From NCBI GenBank assembly GCA_026415135.1, contig JAOAHS010000032.1, positions 1-64,000 of the forward strand: a DNA stretch of 64,000 nucleotides, read 5' to 3'. This document shows positions 52,086-60,889 of the stretch, in pieces. The DNA is from Calditerrivibrio sp. Lineage in GTDB: Bacteria; Chrysiogenota; Deferribacteres; Deferribacterales; Calditerrivibrionaceae. Position 1 is the stretch's first letter, and each line of letters starts with the position of its first letter. The notes under the pieces are model-generated. The model did not search any database. It had not been told where the DNA came from and saw only the letters and a list, made by a program, of their open reading frames with translations. Position numbers and translations under genes: made by a program.

Positions 52086-52649
52086 ATGGTAAAAAAAGAC
52101 TTGATTGATATTTACGGGTACTTTTCCCACAATTTAAGAACCTGTACTTCGACAATTGTAGCCACTCTTGAAGCTTTGAAAACAGGTATAATTTCTATAG
52201 ATGATGAAGAGATGAATAGCGTATATGAATCAGCATACATCATCGACATACTGGATGTATCACTTAATATCTTGATAGACCACATATTACAAAAAAAGAT
52301 CTACGATTCAGAATATGAAGTAAATATAAAAACCATAGTAGAAAAATTTTTAGAAGAACAAAAAAGCTTGATCACACTTCAAGAAGTTACTGTAAATATA
52401 GAAGCCGTTGATTGTAGAATTTCGAAAAGTGGCTATATTTTAAAATATCTACTCCAACTTATTATTTTTGAAGTAATAAAGATCTCTTCCAATAACCTTG
52501 AGATAGAAATCTCACAAAAATCTCTAAACATATCCATAGAAGAAGCAAGAGATGCTTTTCCAAACATATTCAAAATAATAAAAGATATCTTTTCTAAACA
52601 TGGGATAACCTTCGAGTATACAAAAAATAATCTAATTGTGGAGTTTTAG
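52086..52649 (+). CDS. Degenerate histidine-kinase-like phosphotransferase (ChpT/Spo0B type)
   Basis: The 187-residue soluble protein has a HisKA-like helix with His15 in YFSHNLRTCTSTIVATLEAL, a second helix (about 45-70), and a C-terminal part shaped like a HATPase fold: a pseudo N box YLLQLIIFEVIKIS without the Asn, and NIFKIIKDIFSKHGITFEYT where kinases have GLGL. No DxGxG G1 box is present. Dimerisation helices plus a dead ATPase fold is the architecture of histidine phosphotransferases ChpT and Spo0B, which relay phosphate instead of making it. The next gene encodes a lone receiver that would be the natural partner. GGTGAG precedes the start. Confidence 0.72.
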   Translation: MVKKDLIDIYGYFSHNLRTCTSTIVATLEALKTGIISIDDEEMNSVYESAYIIDILDVSLNILIDHILQKKIYDSEYEVNIKTIVEKFLEEQKSLITLQEVTVNIEAVDCRISKSGYILKYLLQLIIFEVIKISSNNLEIEISQKSLNISIEEARDAFPNIFKIIKDIFSKHGITFEYTKNNLIVEF

Positions 52650-53012
52650 ATGAAAGTGCTACTTGCTGACGACGAGCTTAGACTTAGAAAAGTGGTTGTA
52701 TTACACCTTAAAAAAGCTGGGTTCGATGTAATAGAAGCCAGTAATGGGAAGCAGGCATTGGAGCTTGCCATCAAATCGAATCCTGAGATCATCGTTTTAG
52801 ACATAATGATGCCTGAGATGGATGGAATAACCACCTGTAAAGAACTAAGGAAACATGAGGAGTTTAAGTCAATACCGATCATCATGCTCACCGCAAAAGC
52901 CACAGAACAGGATATCAAAATAGGTAAAGAAGCTGGAGCAAACGAGTATCTCACAAAGCCATTTAGCCCAAAAGAGCTTGTTGACAAGATTATGGAGCTA
53001 AAAAAACAATGA
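52650..53012 (+). CDS. Single-domain response regulator (CheY-like)
   Basis: A 120-residue stand-alone receiver with the acidic pair DDE (7-9), phospho-acceptor Asp in IVLDIMMPEMDG (Asp51), the switch Thr in MLTAKA and Lys in YLTKPFSPKEL. There is no output domain, so it acts by protein-protein contact or as a phospho-relay carrier. The ATG directly follows the stop codon of the degenerate kinase gene, and its 3' end overlaps the HDOD gene by 4 bp. Confidence 0.93.
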   Translation: MKVLLADDELRLRKVVVLHLKKAGFDVIEASNGKQALELAIKSNPEIIVLDIMMPEMDGITTCKELRKHEEFKSIPIIMLTAKATEQDIKIGKEAGANEYLTKPFSPKELVDKIMELKKQ

Positions 53013-54088
53013 TCAATGTTGCTTTTTTTGGGAACCAAGAATTAAACAACAGAATAAAAGAATCCCTCAAGCAATACGTTCAGTCAGTAATCTCCACTAA
53101 AGCTGATGTTTTCCTAATATCTATAGAAACCCTCAATGATTTTAACGGTATACCAAAACAGTTTGACAAACCATCTTTACTTTATCTTAAAAGTAATGAC
53201 CAAAAAATAATAAACCTTATAAAAAACTACAGTTTTTCTGGTATCTTACCTGCATCAGCCAACAACGATGTGTTGTTGAAAAAACTGATATCCATCAAAG
53301 ACGCAGAGCTTGGCAAAACCATCAATGAAACTGAGGTTTTAAGAGCAAAAATTTTAGCAAAAGCAGAAAATATCCCCCCTTTACCCCTTGTAGCCCAAGA
53401 GCTTTTAAAACTAACCCGAAGTGATGAAACGTCCTTGAAAAAGATAATTGATAAAATCAAAACTGATCAAGGTATTTCATCAAAGGTTTTAAAGCTGATA
53501 AATTCACCCTTTTATGCTCTCAGGAAGGAGATCACAAGTATAGATCAAGCATCCATGCTTCTTGGTACGAATTCCATAAAAAACCTTATCCTTTCGGTCT
53601 CCATAGAAGATTTCTACCATAAAAATTTCTCCCTGTACGGAACAAATGGAACAAAACTTTGGGAACACGCATACAACACCGCCCTTATTACAGAATTCAT
53701 AGGGAAAAAATGTAAAATGGACACAGATGCTTGCTATTTGGCTGGGTTGATGCACGATATAGGGAAGATAGTATTAGTGGACTTTCTCTTAAAAGAGGTA
53801 CAATCATCAGAAGATGAAAAAAACCAGGTTGGTCTAACCCACGAAGAGGTTTCCGCAATTATCCTTGAAAAATGGGGATTAAGTAAAAGCATTATAAAAG
53901 CAGTCAGGGACCATCACACTAAAACAGAAGATACCTTTTCAACCATATTATACTACTCAAACCTCTTAGATAAAAACAGATATGAATCAGATAGCTTTAT
54001 AGATGAAATAAAACTTCAATTAAAAATAGATATATCAGAACTTACAAATATCCTCAAAAAGGCTGAAGATGTTGACACTGCACAATGA
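53009..54088 (+). CDS. HDOD-domain protein with pseudo-receiver N-terminus
   Basis: The 359-residue protein has an N-terminal region (about 1-105) with the length and alternating strand/helix pattern of a receiver but no acidic phosphorylation site, then an HDOD domain (about 108-320; IPPLPLVAQELLKLTRSDE, LKLINSPFYA, LMHDIGKI). HDOD proteins are signalling outputs. The HD dyad is present in MHDIGKI, so residual phosphohydrolase or ligand-binding activity is possible. Overlaps with both neighbours (4 bp and 20 bp) tie it to the signalling cassette. Confidence 0.85.
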   Translation: MINVAFFGNQELNNRIKESLKQYVQSVISTKADVFLISIETLNDFNGIPKQFDKPSLLYLKSNDQKIINLIKNYSFSGILPASANNDVLLKKLISIKDAELGKTINETEVLRAKILAKAENIPPLPLVAQELLKLTRSDETSLKKIIDKIKTDQGISSKVLKLINSPFYALRKEITSIDQASMLLGTNSIKNLILSVSIEDFYHKNFSLYGTNGTKLWEHAYNTALITEFIGKKCKMDTDACYLAGLMHDIGKIVLVDFLLKEVQSSEDEKNQVGLTHEEVSAIILEKWGLSKSIIKAVRDHHTKTEDTFSTILYYSNLLDKNRYESDSFIDEIKLQLKIDISELTNILKKAEDVDTAQ

Positions 54089-55619
54089 ATTAGCACTTGC
54101 CTTAATCTCAGAAACAAAAACAGACTTCATAAAACATTTAGAAAAATACTTAAGTGCAAACAATATAAAAAAGTATATAATTTGGGACATAACCAACAAA
54201 ATTGCTACAATAAACAGCGCAACAATAGATACAGGTGATTTAACCTTTTGTGATCTTATAGATTTAAATTACTACAATGACAACAAAACCGTATGCTTTA
54301 CCAATGGGATAGAGATATACACTACTTTTTTTTTAGAACATAAAGATAATATACTACTCGGTTTATCAATCTGTGAAGAGGTAGAACCAGATATAATAAA
54401 CCCAAATCTCATCACCATACTATCCTCAAAACTTTATGATCTTAACGCAGCAGAAGTAAGAACCAGTATTTTTATAGAGTATCAAAAGAAGATCGACTTT
54501 ATTAAGAGATCCAGCAACATATTAAAATTACTTGATTTTGAGTCTATCTACACAAAGTCCCTTAGTTTTTTTATGGATATATTTGAATCCCAAGCAGGCT
54601 TTCTCATACATCAAGGTGAATTTTATTCGATCGGTCTAACAAAGGAAAATATTAAGGACTCCATATTCATATCCGATGAACCTCTTTTGGACTATATAAA
54701 TAGAATAGAACATACAGAATTTGTGGAAAATGAGTTAACATCAGACAAATATCTTATAAATAACATGTTTTTGATATTTGAGGAAAAATTAAATCTTAAA
54801 ATTGCTTTGTTTAATATTTCAACTCACTTTTATCCAGATAAAGAGTTTTCAGAAATAGTATCCCACATCACCTCCATAGCAATAGAAAACGCCATAAACC
54901 ACCAAAGAGAACTAACACTAAAGCTAGAAGAAAACGAAATGAAAACTACCGCAGATATTCTCAATAGATTTGTAAAAAAGGAGATTGAGCATAGTTGCAA
55001 CAAATATGATATATTTGGAGTAAGTTATCCTGCAAAACAAGCTGGTGGTGATTTTTTAAGTATTGTAAATGAAGATGAGCATATCATGGTATGTCTTGCT
55101 GATGTATGTGGAAAAGGTTATTCAGCTGCCGTTATTACAGTAGCCATGTCCACAATATTTGAACTTTATACTGGTTTTAACATTAAAAGCCCCTCAAACT
55201 TTGCTCAGTACCTTTCACATTTTTTATTAAACAAAAATTTAGATGGCAGATTTGTTACACTTTTTGTTTGTTGCATTGATAAAAGCACAAATATTATGAG
55301 CTACATATCATTAGGTCATGAACCAATCTTTATCCGAAGAAATGATCAGATCCTGCAAATTCCATCAGAATATATGCCTGCAGGAATAATCATCGAAGAC
55401 TATAAGGAAAAAACATTTCCCCTTGAAACAGGAGACCATATCTTCATTTACTCAGATGGTCTTGTAGAATATACAGATTATGATGATATACAAAAGATAT
55501 TATCGAGCTCCAAAAGCTCTCCCAAAGAGTTCATTAAAAACCTTTACCACGAACTTGTAACAGACAAAGATCACCAGATGGATGATTTTACATGCATTAA
55601 AATAGTTTTAAAGGGGTAG
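54069..55619 (+). CDS. SpoIIE/RsbU-type PP2C phosphatase with GAF-like sensor
   Basis: The 516-residue protein has an N-terminal domain (about 1-140), a GAF-like domain (about 150-280), a short coiled coil and a C-terminal SpoIIE-type serine/threonine phosphatase with the metal-binding aspartates in QAGGDFLS, LADVCGKGYSA and YSDGLVEYTD. Such phosphatases usually activate an anti-anti-sigma factor. No anti-sigma or antagonist gene is adjacent. It ends the signalling block and is followed 3 bp later by ubiE. Confidence 0.87.
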   Translation: MLTLHNELALALISETKTDFIKHLEKYLSANNIKKYIIWDITNKIATINSATIDTGDLTFCDLIDLNYYNDNKTVCFTNGIEIYTTFFLEHKDNILLGLSICEEVEPDIINPNLITILSSKLYDLNAAEVRTSIFIEYQKKIDFIKRSSNILKLLDFESIYTKSLSFFMDIFESQAGFLIHQGEFYSIGLTKENIKDSIFISDEPLLDYINRIEHTEFVENELTSDKYLINNMFLIFEEKLNLKIALFNISTHFYPDKEFSEIVSHITSIAIENAINHQRELTLKLEENEMKTTADILNRFVKKEIEHSCNKYDIFGVSYPAKQAGGDFLSIVNEDEHIMVCLADVCGKGYSAAVITVAMSTIFELYTGFNIKSPSNFAQYLSHFLLNKNLDGRFVTLFVCCIDKSTNIMSYISLGHEPIFIRRNDQILQIPSEYMPAGIIIEDYKEKTFPLETGDHIFIYSDGLVEYTDYDDIQKILSSSKSSPKEFIKNLYHELVTDKDHQMDDFTCIKIVLKG

Positions 55620-55622
55620 CAC

Positions 55623-56303
55623 TTGGAAGATAAATCTAAACAGATACAAAAGATGTTTGACAATATTGCACCTAAATATGATCTATTAAATCGACTTTTA
55701 AGTTTTAGAAGAGATGTTTACTGGAGAAAAAAAGCAATCTCTTTACTGAATATTAAGGATGATATGCTCATATTGGATCTTGCCTGCGGTACAGGGGATA
55801 TGACCGTCGAACTAAAGAAAAAATATAAAAGTATTAAAGTGATAGGCACAGACTTTAGTAAGAATATGTTAGATCTTGCAAAATCAAAAGTCAATAATGC
55901 TGCATTGGTAAATGGTGATGCTCATTTTTTACCATTTAAGGATCAGACTTTTGATAGAGTTATGATAGCTTTTGGGTTTAGAAATGTTGTGAGAAAAGAC
56001 GTTGGCTTAATAGAAATCTACAGGGTATTAAAACCGGGTGGAGTACTTTGTATCTTAGAATTCTCCCAACCCGAGGGGACCCTTTTTTCCAAAATCTACA
56101 GACTATATTTTTTAAAGATACTACCTCTTATAGGCGGACTAATCTCAGGCAACAGAAGTGCCTATAGCTATCTACCAGAATCCGTATATCAGTTTCCTAA
56201 TAAAACCGATTATAAAACGATGATCACAAATGCCGGATTTAGAAGAGTAGATTTTAACTACATGACATTTGGTATATGCAATGCAGCTATATGCTATAAA
56301 TAA
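55623..56303 (+). CDS. ubiE: Demethylmenaquinone/ubiquinone methyltransferase UbiE/MenG
   Basis: SAM-dependent C-methyltransferase for the last step of menaquinone (or ubiquinone) synthesis. The 226-residue protein has MFDNIAPKYDLLNRLLS at its N-terminus, the SAM-binding LDLACGTGDMT and GNRSAYSYLPESVYQFP, which identify UbiE. The TTG start at 55623 follows AAGGGG. It lies next to ubiD, supporting a quinone biosynthesis role. Confidence 0.94.
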   Translation: MEDKSKQIQKMFDNIAPKYDLLNRLLSFRRDVYWRKKAISLLNIKDDMLILDLACGTGDMTVELKKKYKSIKVIGTDFSKNMLDLAKSKVNNAALVNGDAHFLPFKDQTFDRVMIAFGFRNVVRKDVGLIEIYRVLKPGGVLCILEFSQPEGTLFSKIYRLYFLKILPLIGGLISGNRSAYSYLPESVYQFPNKTDYKTMITNAGFRRVDFNYMTFGICNAAICYK

Positions 56304-56318
56304 ACAAAAGGAGTTTTT

Positions 56319-57767
56319 ATGGCTTATAAAGATCTTAGAGAGTTCATAGATCTGCTGGAAAAAGAGAAAGAACTTATCAGGATAAAGCAGGAATGCGACC
56401 CTATCTTGGAGATAACAGAGATAACAGATAGAGTATCCAAAAATTATGGCCCAGCACTACTTTTTGAAAAGCCTAAAGGGTCAGAACATCCCCTCTTGAT
56501 AAATACCTTTGGATCCACCAAGCGAATGAACATGGCCTTAGAAGTAGACTCCTTGGATGAGCTTGGTGAAAGAATCATAAACCTCATTGACAGAAATGTT
56601 CCCCAAAACTTTATCGATAAGATGAAATCCCTTCCTATGCTCTTTGAATTGAATCAGATATTCCCCAAAATAGTCAAAAGCGGACCCTGCAAAGAGGTAA
56701 TTTTAAAAGATGATGAGGTAGATCTTTTTAAATTCCCTATATTACAATGCTGGCCTAAAGACGCCGGAAGATTTATCACGCTACCAAACATTTTTACAAA
56801 GGATCCTGAGACAGGCACAAGAAACTGTGGTATGTACAGGATGCAGGTATATGATAAAAAGACCACTGGTATGCACTGGCATATCCACCATCATGGAGCA
56901 GAACACTATAGAAAAGCTAAGAAGATGGGGTTAAAGAGGCTTGAGGTAGCTGTCTCTTTGGGTGCAGATCCTGCAGTCATCTATTCAGCCACAGCACCAG
57001 CACCAGATGGCATAGATGAGATGCTACTGGCTGGATTCATAAGAAAAAAACCTGTAGAACTTGTGAAATGTGAAACAGTAGACTTAGAAGTTCCTGCAAA
57101 TAGCGAAATAGTCCTCGAAGGCTACGTAAATATAGATGAATTAAGACTCGAAGGACCTTTTGGAGATCATACAGGCTATTATTCCTTAGCAGATATGTAC
57201 CCGGTTTTCCACGTCACATGCATCACCCACAGGAAAAACGCCATATACCCCACAACAATAGTGGGCAAACCACCTATGGAAGATTGTTATATGGGTGTAG
57301 CCACAGGTAGAATATTCCTACCACTGCTAAAGAAACAGGTTCCTGAGATAGTCGATATGGCTCTACCTTTAGAAGGGGTATTCCATAACATCATGTTTAT
57401 ATCCATCGATAAAAAATACCCAATGCACGCAAAGAAGATTATGAACTTTGTATGGGGTACAGGTCAGATGATGTTCACTAAGATGATCGTAGTAGTAGAT
57501 AAAGATGTGAATGTTCACAATACCTCCGAAGTCCTCTGGAGACTTGGTAACAACGTTGACTGGAAAAGGGATATCGTCATAATGGAAGGACCACTGGATG
57601 CCCTTGACCATTCATCCCCTTATGCTTTCTGGGGAGCAAAGATTGGTATAGATGCCACAAAAAAATGGTCATCAGAAGGTCATCTTAGGGAATGGCCTGA
57701 AGATATCGTCATGACAGAAGAGATAAAAAAGCTGGTAGATAGTAAGTGGAAAGATCTGGGATTATAG
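56319..57767 (+). CDS. ubiD: UbiD-family decarboxylase
   Basis: Prenylated-FMN-dependent decarboxylase of aromatic or alpha,beta-unsaturated acids. The 482-residue protein has the family's glutamate/arginine active-site segments (TRNCGMYRMQVYDKKTTGMH and LEGPFGDHTGYYS). With ubiE next to it, decarboxylation of a polyprenyl quinone precursor, for example in futalosine-route menaquinone synthesis, is the likely role. The flavin prenyltransferase UbiX is not in the window. AAAGGAG precedes the start; the stop region overlaps nth by 22 bp. Confidence 0.92.
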   Translation: MAYKDLREFIDLLEKEKELIRIKQECDPILEITEITDRVSKNYGPALLFEKPKGSEHPLLINTFGSTKRMNMALEVDSLDELGERIINLIDRNVPQNFIDKMKSLPMLFELNQIFPKIVKSGPCKEVILKDDEVDLFKFPILQCWPKDAGRFITLPNIFTKDPETGTRNCGMYRMQVYDKKTTGMHWHIHHHGAEHYRKAKKMGLKRLEVAVSLGADPAVIYSATAPAPDGIDEMLLAGFIRKKPVELVKCETVDLEVPANSEIVLEGYVNIDELRLEGPFGDHTGYYSLADMYPVFHVTCITHRKNAIYPTTIVGKPPMEDCYMGVATGRIFLPLLKKQVPEIVDMALPLEGVFHNIMFISIDKKYPMHAKKIMNFVWGTGQMMFTKMIVVVDKDVNVHNTSEVLWRLGNNVDWKRDIVIMEGPLDALDHSSPYAFWGAKIGIDATKKWSSEGHLREWPEDIVMTEEIKKLVDSKWKDLGL

Positions 57768-58390
57768 AAAGATTTTTAGACTATTTAGACAAAGAGTTTC
57801 CTGATGCAAACTGCGAATTAAAGCACAAAAATGTATATGAACTTACCATAGCCACAATACTTAGCGCCCAATGTACCGATGAGGTGGTAAATAAGGTAAC
57901 ACCTCATCTTTTTTCCCAATTTCCAGACTTCCCCAGTCTCGCTTCTGCAGATATAGATGTGGTAAAAGCGATCATCAAGCCCACAGGCTTTTTCAACAAC
58001 AAAGCAAACTCAATTATCAACCTTGCCAAAATAATAACTAAAGAACACAAGAATATCCTACCACTAAATATGGCTAAACTTGTGAAACTCCCCGGCATAG
58101 GTAGGAAAACAGCAAATGTAATTTTAGGGGAATACAGTTTCCCTGTGGGTATTGTAGTGGATACTCACGTATCGAGAATAAGCAAAAGGTTAGGACTAAC
58201 TAACCATCAGGACCCATTAAAAATAGAAAAAGACTTAATGGCACTTATACCCCAGCATAAGTGGAGAAAAGTATCTCATCAGATGATACATTTTGGCCGC
58301 AAAGTCTGCAAAGCAAGAAAACCCCTGTGCAGTGGTTGCGGAATGAACAGCGACTGCATTTACATTTCAAACAATTCCAACCACCTTTAG
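57746..58390 (+). CDS. nth: Endonuclease III (DNA glycosylase/AP lyase)
   Basis: Base-excision repair enzyme removing oxidised pyrimidines. The 214-residue protein has the HhH motif LPGIGRKTANVILGE with catalytic Lys121, the catalytic Asp139 in VVDTHVSR, and a C-terminal 4Fe-4S ligand set C-x6-C-x2-C-x5-C (CKARKPLCSGCGMNSDC). The GTG start lies inside the end of ubiD. The 3' end overlaps the convergent recJ-like gene by 24 bp. Confidence 0.94.
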   Translation: MERSGIIERFLDYLDKEFPDANCELKHKNVYELTIATILSAQCTDEVVNKVTPHLFSQFPDFPSLASADIDVVKAIIKPTGFFNNKANSIINLAKIITKEHKNILPLNMAKLVKLPGIGRKTANVILGEYSFPVGIVVDTHVSRISKRLGLTNHQDPLKIEKDLMALIPQHKWRKVSHQMIHFGRKVCKARKPLCSGCGMNSDCIYISNNSNHL

Positions 58391-59986
58391 CTGAATATAC
58401 CTGTTTCCATTATACTCATTAAAATCTAAGTTTGCTACAATATCCAAAGTAGAATCTATCCTATTTTCATCTCCATTAAACCACACCCCTCTAAACCTTT
58501 GGCCATTCTGCTGAAGGTTTAATGATAGATGTTCCCCAGTACCAATCTTTCTAAAGTCCAATAGCTCAACATTTTTGAAAAGAAACCTCGGATTTTCGTT
58601 GCCATACCCAAAAGGCTCCATCTTTTTTATAAACTCTACAAGTCTCTCATTCAGATCGGAAAAACTTAAAGCAAGATCATAGCTTACCTTTGTATCAGAA
58701 AACTCCACGTCTTTCAGCATACGATGAAAAACAGATTTAAACTTTTCAAAATTCTTTTCATATACTGAAAGCCCACAAGCTTTTGTATGGCCACCATATT
58801 TTATCATCAGGCCGGGATATACTTTATCTATTTCGGATAAAAACCCAAAAAGATCTACACCATCAGCCGTTCTACCAGAGCCACTTATTATACCATTATC
58901 ATCCTCTTTATCCACATTAGTACCAAAAAGGATCACAGATGTATTATATCGTTCGACAAGCCTTGAAGCAACAATACCTATTACACCTTTATTCCAGTGT
59001 TTCTGGTAAAGACATATCCCATTACCATCTGTTTCTTCCATCATAGAAATGGCTTCCTCAAAAATCTCATCGCACTCCTTTTTTCTTGCCTCGTTAAGTT
59101 CATCAAGCTTTGATGCAAGTACTTTTGCGTCTGTCTCATCCTCACATACTAAAAGATGATAACTTGTATCAGCTATATCAAGTCTACCACTTGCATTTAT
59201 CCTTGGTCCCAAAACGAACCCAAGATGATAACTCCCCACATCTCCCTTAAGTCCTGCTACCGCCATCAAAGATTTAACACCTAGAGAAGGATTACTATTG
59301 ATCACATCCAACCCATACTTGACCAATATTCTGTTGTCACCCACCAAAGGTACAATATCCGCTACAGTGGCAAGGGCAACAAGATCGAGATACTTTTTAA
59401 GATCCACCCCATTACCTATCACATTTTTTATCATATGAATGAGCTTAAAAGCCACTCCACAACCACACAAATAATAATCCCCCCTATCAGCTGACGCTGT
59501 TAATTTAGGGTTTATAATTATATCTGCGTTAGGTACATCATCTAAAGGGAGATGATGATCAGTTATGACTACAAAAACACCTTTGCTCCTCAGATATTCC
59601 ACCTCCTTTCTCGAACTTATACCACAATCAAATGTAATTAAAAAATCAAAGGGATCTTTGTCCCATTCTTCTTCAATTCTCTTTATATTTAGCCCATACC
59701 CATCCTTAAACCTGCTGGGTATAACTACTCTATAGTTTTTTATACCGATCTCCGACAAAAACTTTGAAAAAAGGACAGAAGAGGTCACACCATCCACATC
59801 ATAATCGCTGTAGATAACTATACTTTTGGCCTTTTTAAGCTTATTCAGAATTTTTCCAGCTACATCCTTTGAAATAAGTTTTTCAGATTTTTCCAGATAT
59901 TTTGGATGTGGGTTTAAATAAGCAGTTGTATCAATGATGCCCCGTCTTTTTAAAATCTCCTCTATAATCTCTTCAGGCTTTCTCAT
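58367..59986 (-). CDS. Single-stranded-DNA-specific exonuclease RecJ (second copy)
   Basis: The 539-residue DHH/DHHA1 phosphoesterase has YSDYDVDGVTSSVLF, FDCGISSRKEVEYL, TDHHLPLDDVP, and GGHTKACGLSV, with a C-terminal OB-like part. All the metal-binding aspartates and the DHH motif are retained, so it should be an active nuclease. It is shorter and clearly diverged from the RecJ at 3806-5566. It may have specialised in another repair or RNA-processing step. It lies 2 bp after the ABC ATPase gene on the same strand. Confidence 0.9.
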   Translation of the reverse strand: MRKPEEIIEEILKRRGIIDTTAYLNPHPKYLEKSEKLISKDVAGKILNKLKKAKSIVIYSDYDVDGVTSSVLFSKFLSEIGIKNYRVVIPSRFKDGYGLNIKRIEEEWDKDPFDFLITFDCGISSRKEVEYLRSKGVFVVITDHHLPLDDVPNADIIINPKLTASADRGDYYLCGCGVAFKLIHMIKNVIGNGVDLKKYLDLVALATVADIVPLVGDNRILVKYGLDVINSNPSLGVKSLMAVAGLKGDVGSYHLGFVLGPRINASGRLDIADTSYHLLVCEDETDAKVLASKLDELNEARKKECDEIFEEAISMMEETDGNGICLYQKHWNKGVIGIVASRLVERYNTSVILFGTNVDKEDDNGIISGSGRTADGVDLFGFLSEIDKVYPGLMIKYGGHTKACGLSVYEKNFEKFKSVFHRMLKDVEFSDTKVSYDLALSFSDLNERLVEFIKKMEPFGYGNENPRFLFKNVELLDFRKIGTGEHLSLNLQQNGQRFRGVWFNGDENRIDSTLDIVANLDFNEYNGNRYIQLKVVGIV

Positions 59987-59988
59987 AG

Positions 59989-60879
59989 CTACATCATTTT
60001 TATAAAAAGATCCTCAAGATTTGTCTTTATCGGGTTTATATCTATGATTTCCGCAGACATAGACTTTATTTTGTCCATGACTTCCATGAAATCCTCCTTT
60101 GATACATCTATAGCTACAATATCGCCACCGATATCCTTGTATTCAAATCCCTTACCCTCTATTTTATCTTTTTTTACAATAATACTAAAACCAAAAGTGC
60201 TTAAATGCTTTATCTCTAAGCTATCAAGCTGCTTTATTACCTTTCCAGATTTTATCATTACAACTTTTGTGCAAATCTCCTCAATATCAGGTATTATGTG
60301 GGAACTAAAAAATATAGTTACCCCTCTACTGTTTAAATCTTTCATCACCTGTTTAAACAAAATACGCCCCAATGGATCAAGACCACTCATAGGTTCATCA
60401 AGGATAAGCAACTTAGGTTCGTGCACTATACTTGATGCAAATCCTATCCTTTGTACCATTCCTTTACTATATTTCCTGATCTGCTTCTTCGCAGAATCCT
60501 TCAATTCAAACAACTCCAAAAGCTCCCAGGCCTTTTTTTTGGCTTTTTCAATATCCAACTTATACATCCCAGCAGTGAGCATCAAAAGATCAAAACCGGT
60601 AAGGTTGTCATAATATTGCGGGTTCTCTGGCATAAAACCAACTGCTATCCTTGCTCTAAAATCCTCTACAGGTACTCCAAACATCCTGGCTTCACCAGAG
60701 TCAGCCCTGATTAAATCCATAAGGATTTTAATCGTAGTACTCTTACCTGCCCCATTAGGCCCTAAAAAGCCATATATCTCCCCCTCTTCCACAGAAAAAG
60801 TAAGGTTATCCAGAGCCTTAATCCCTTTCCCTCTTAGTTTAAAACTTTTACAAAGATCTTTTATCTCAATAGCACCCAT
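59989..60879 (-). CDS. ABC transporter ATP-binding protein (CcmA/NatA type)
   Basis: The 296-residue ATPase has Walker A GPNGAGKST (40-48), the signature KYSKGMVQRIGFAS and Walker B LLILDEPMSGLDP, with a C-terminal extension of the kind seen in ABC-2 exporters and gliding-type (GldA) ATPases. It probably energises the ABC-2-type membrane protein encoded two genes upstream. Order on the minus strand is permease, TPR protein, ATPase, recJ2, with gaps of 1, 10 and 2 bp. Confidence 0.9.
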   Translation of the reverse strand: MGAIEIKDLCKSFKLRGKGIKALDNLTFSVEEGEIYGFLGPNGAGKSTTIKILMDLIRADSGEARMFGVPVEDFRARIAVGFMPENPQYYDNLTGFDLLMLTAGMYKLDIEKAKKKAWELLELFELKDSAKKQIRKYSKGMVQRIGFASSIVHEPKLLILDEPMSGLDPLGRILFKQVMKDLNSRGVTIFFSSHIIPDIEEICTKVVMIKSGKVIKQLDSLEIKHLSTFGFSIIVKKDKIEGKGFEYKDIGGDIVAIDVSKEDFMEVMDKIKSMSAEIIDINPIKTNLEDLFIKMM

Positions 60880-60889
60880 AATATCACCC

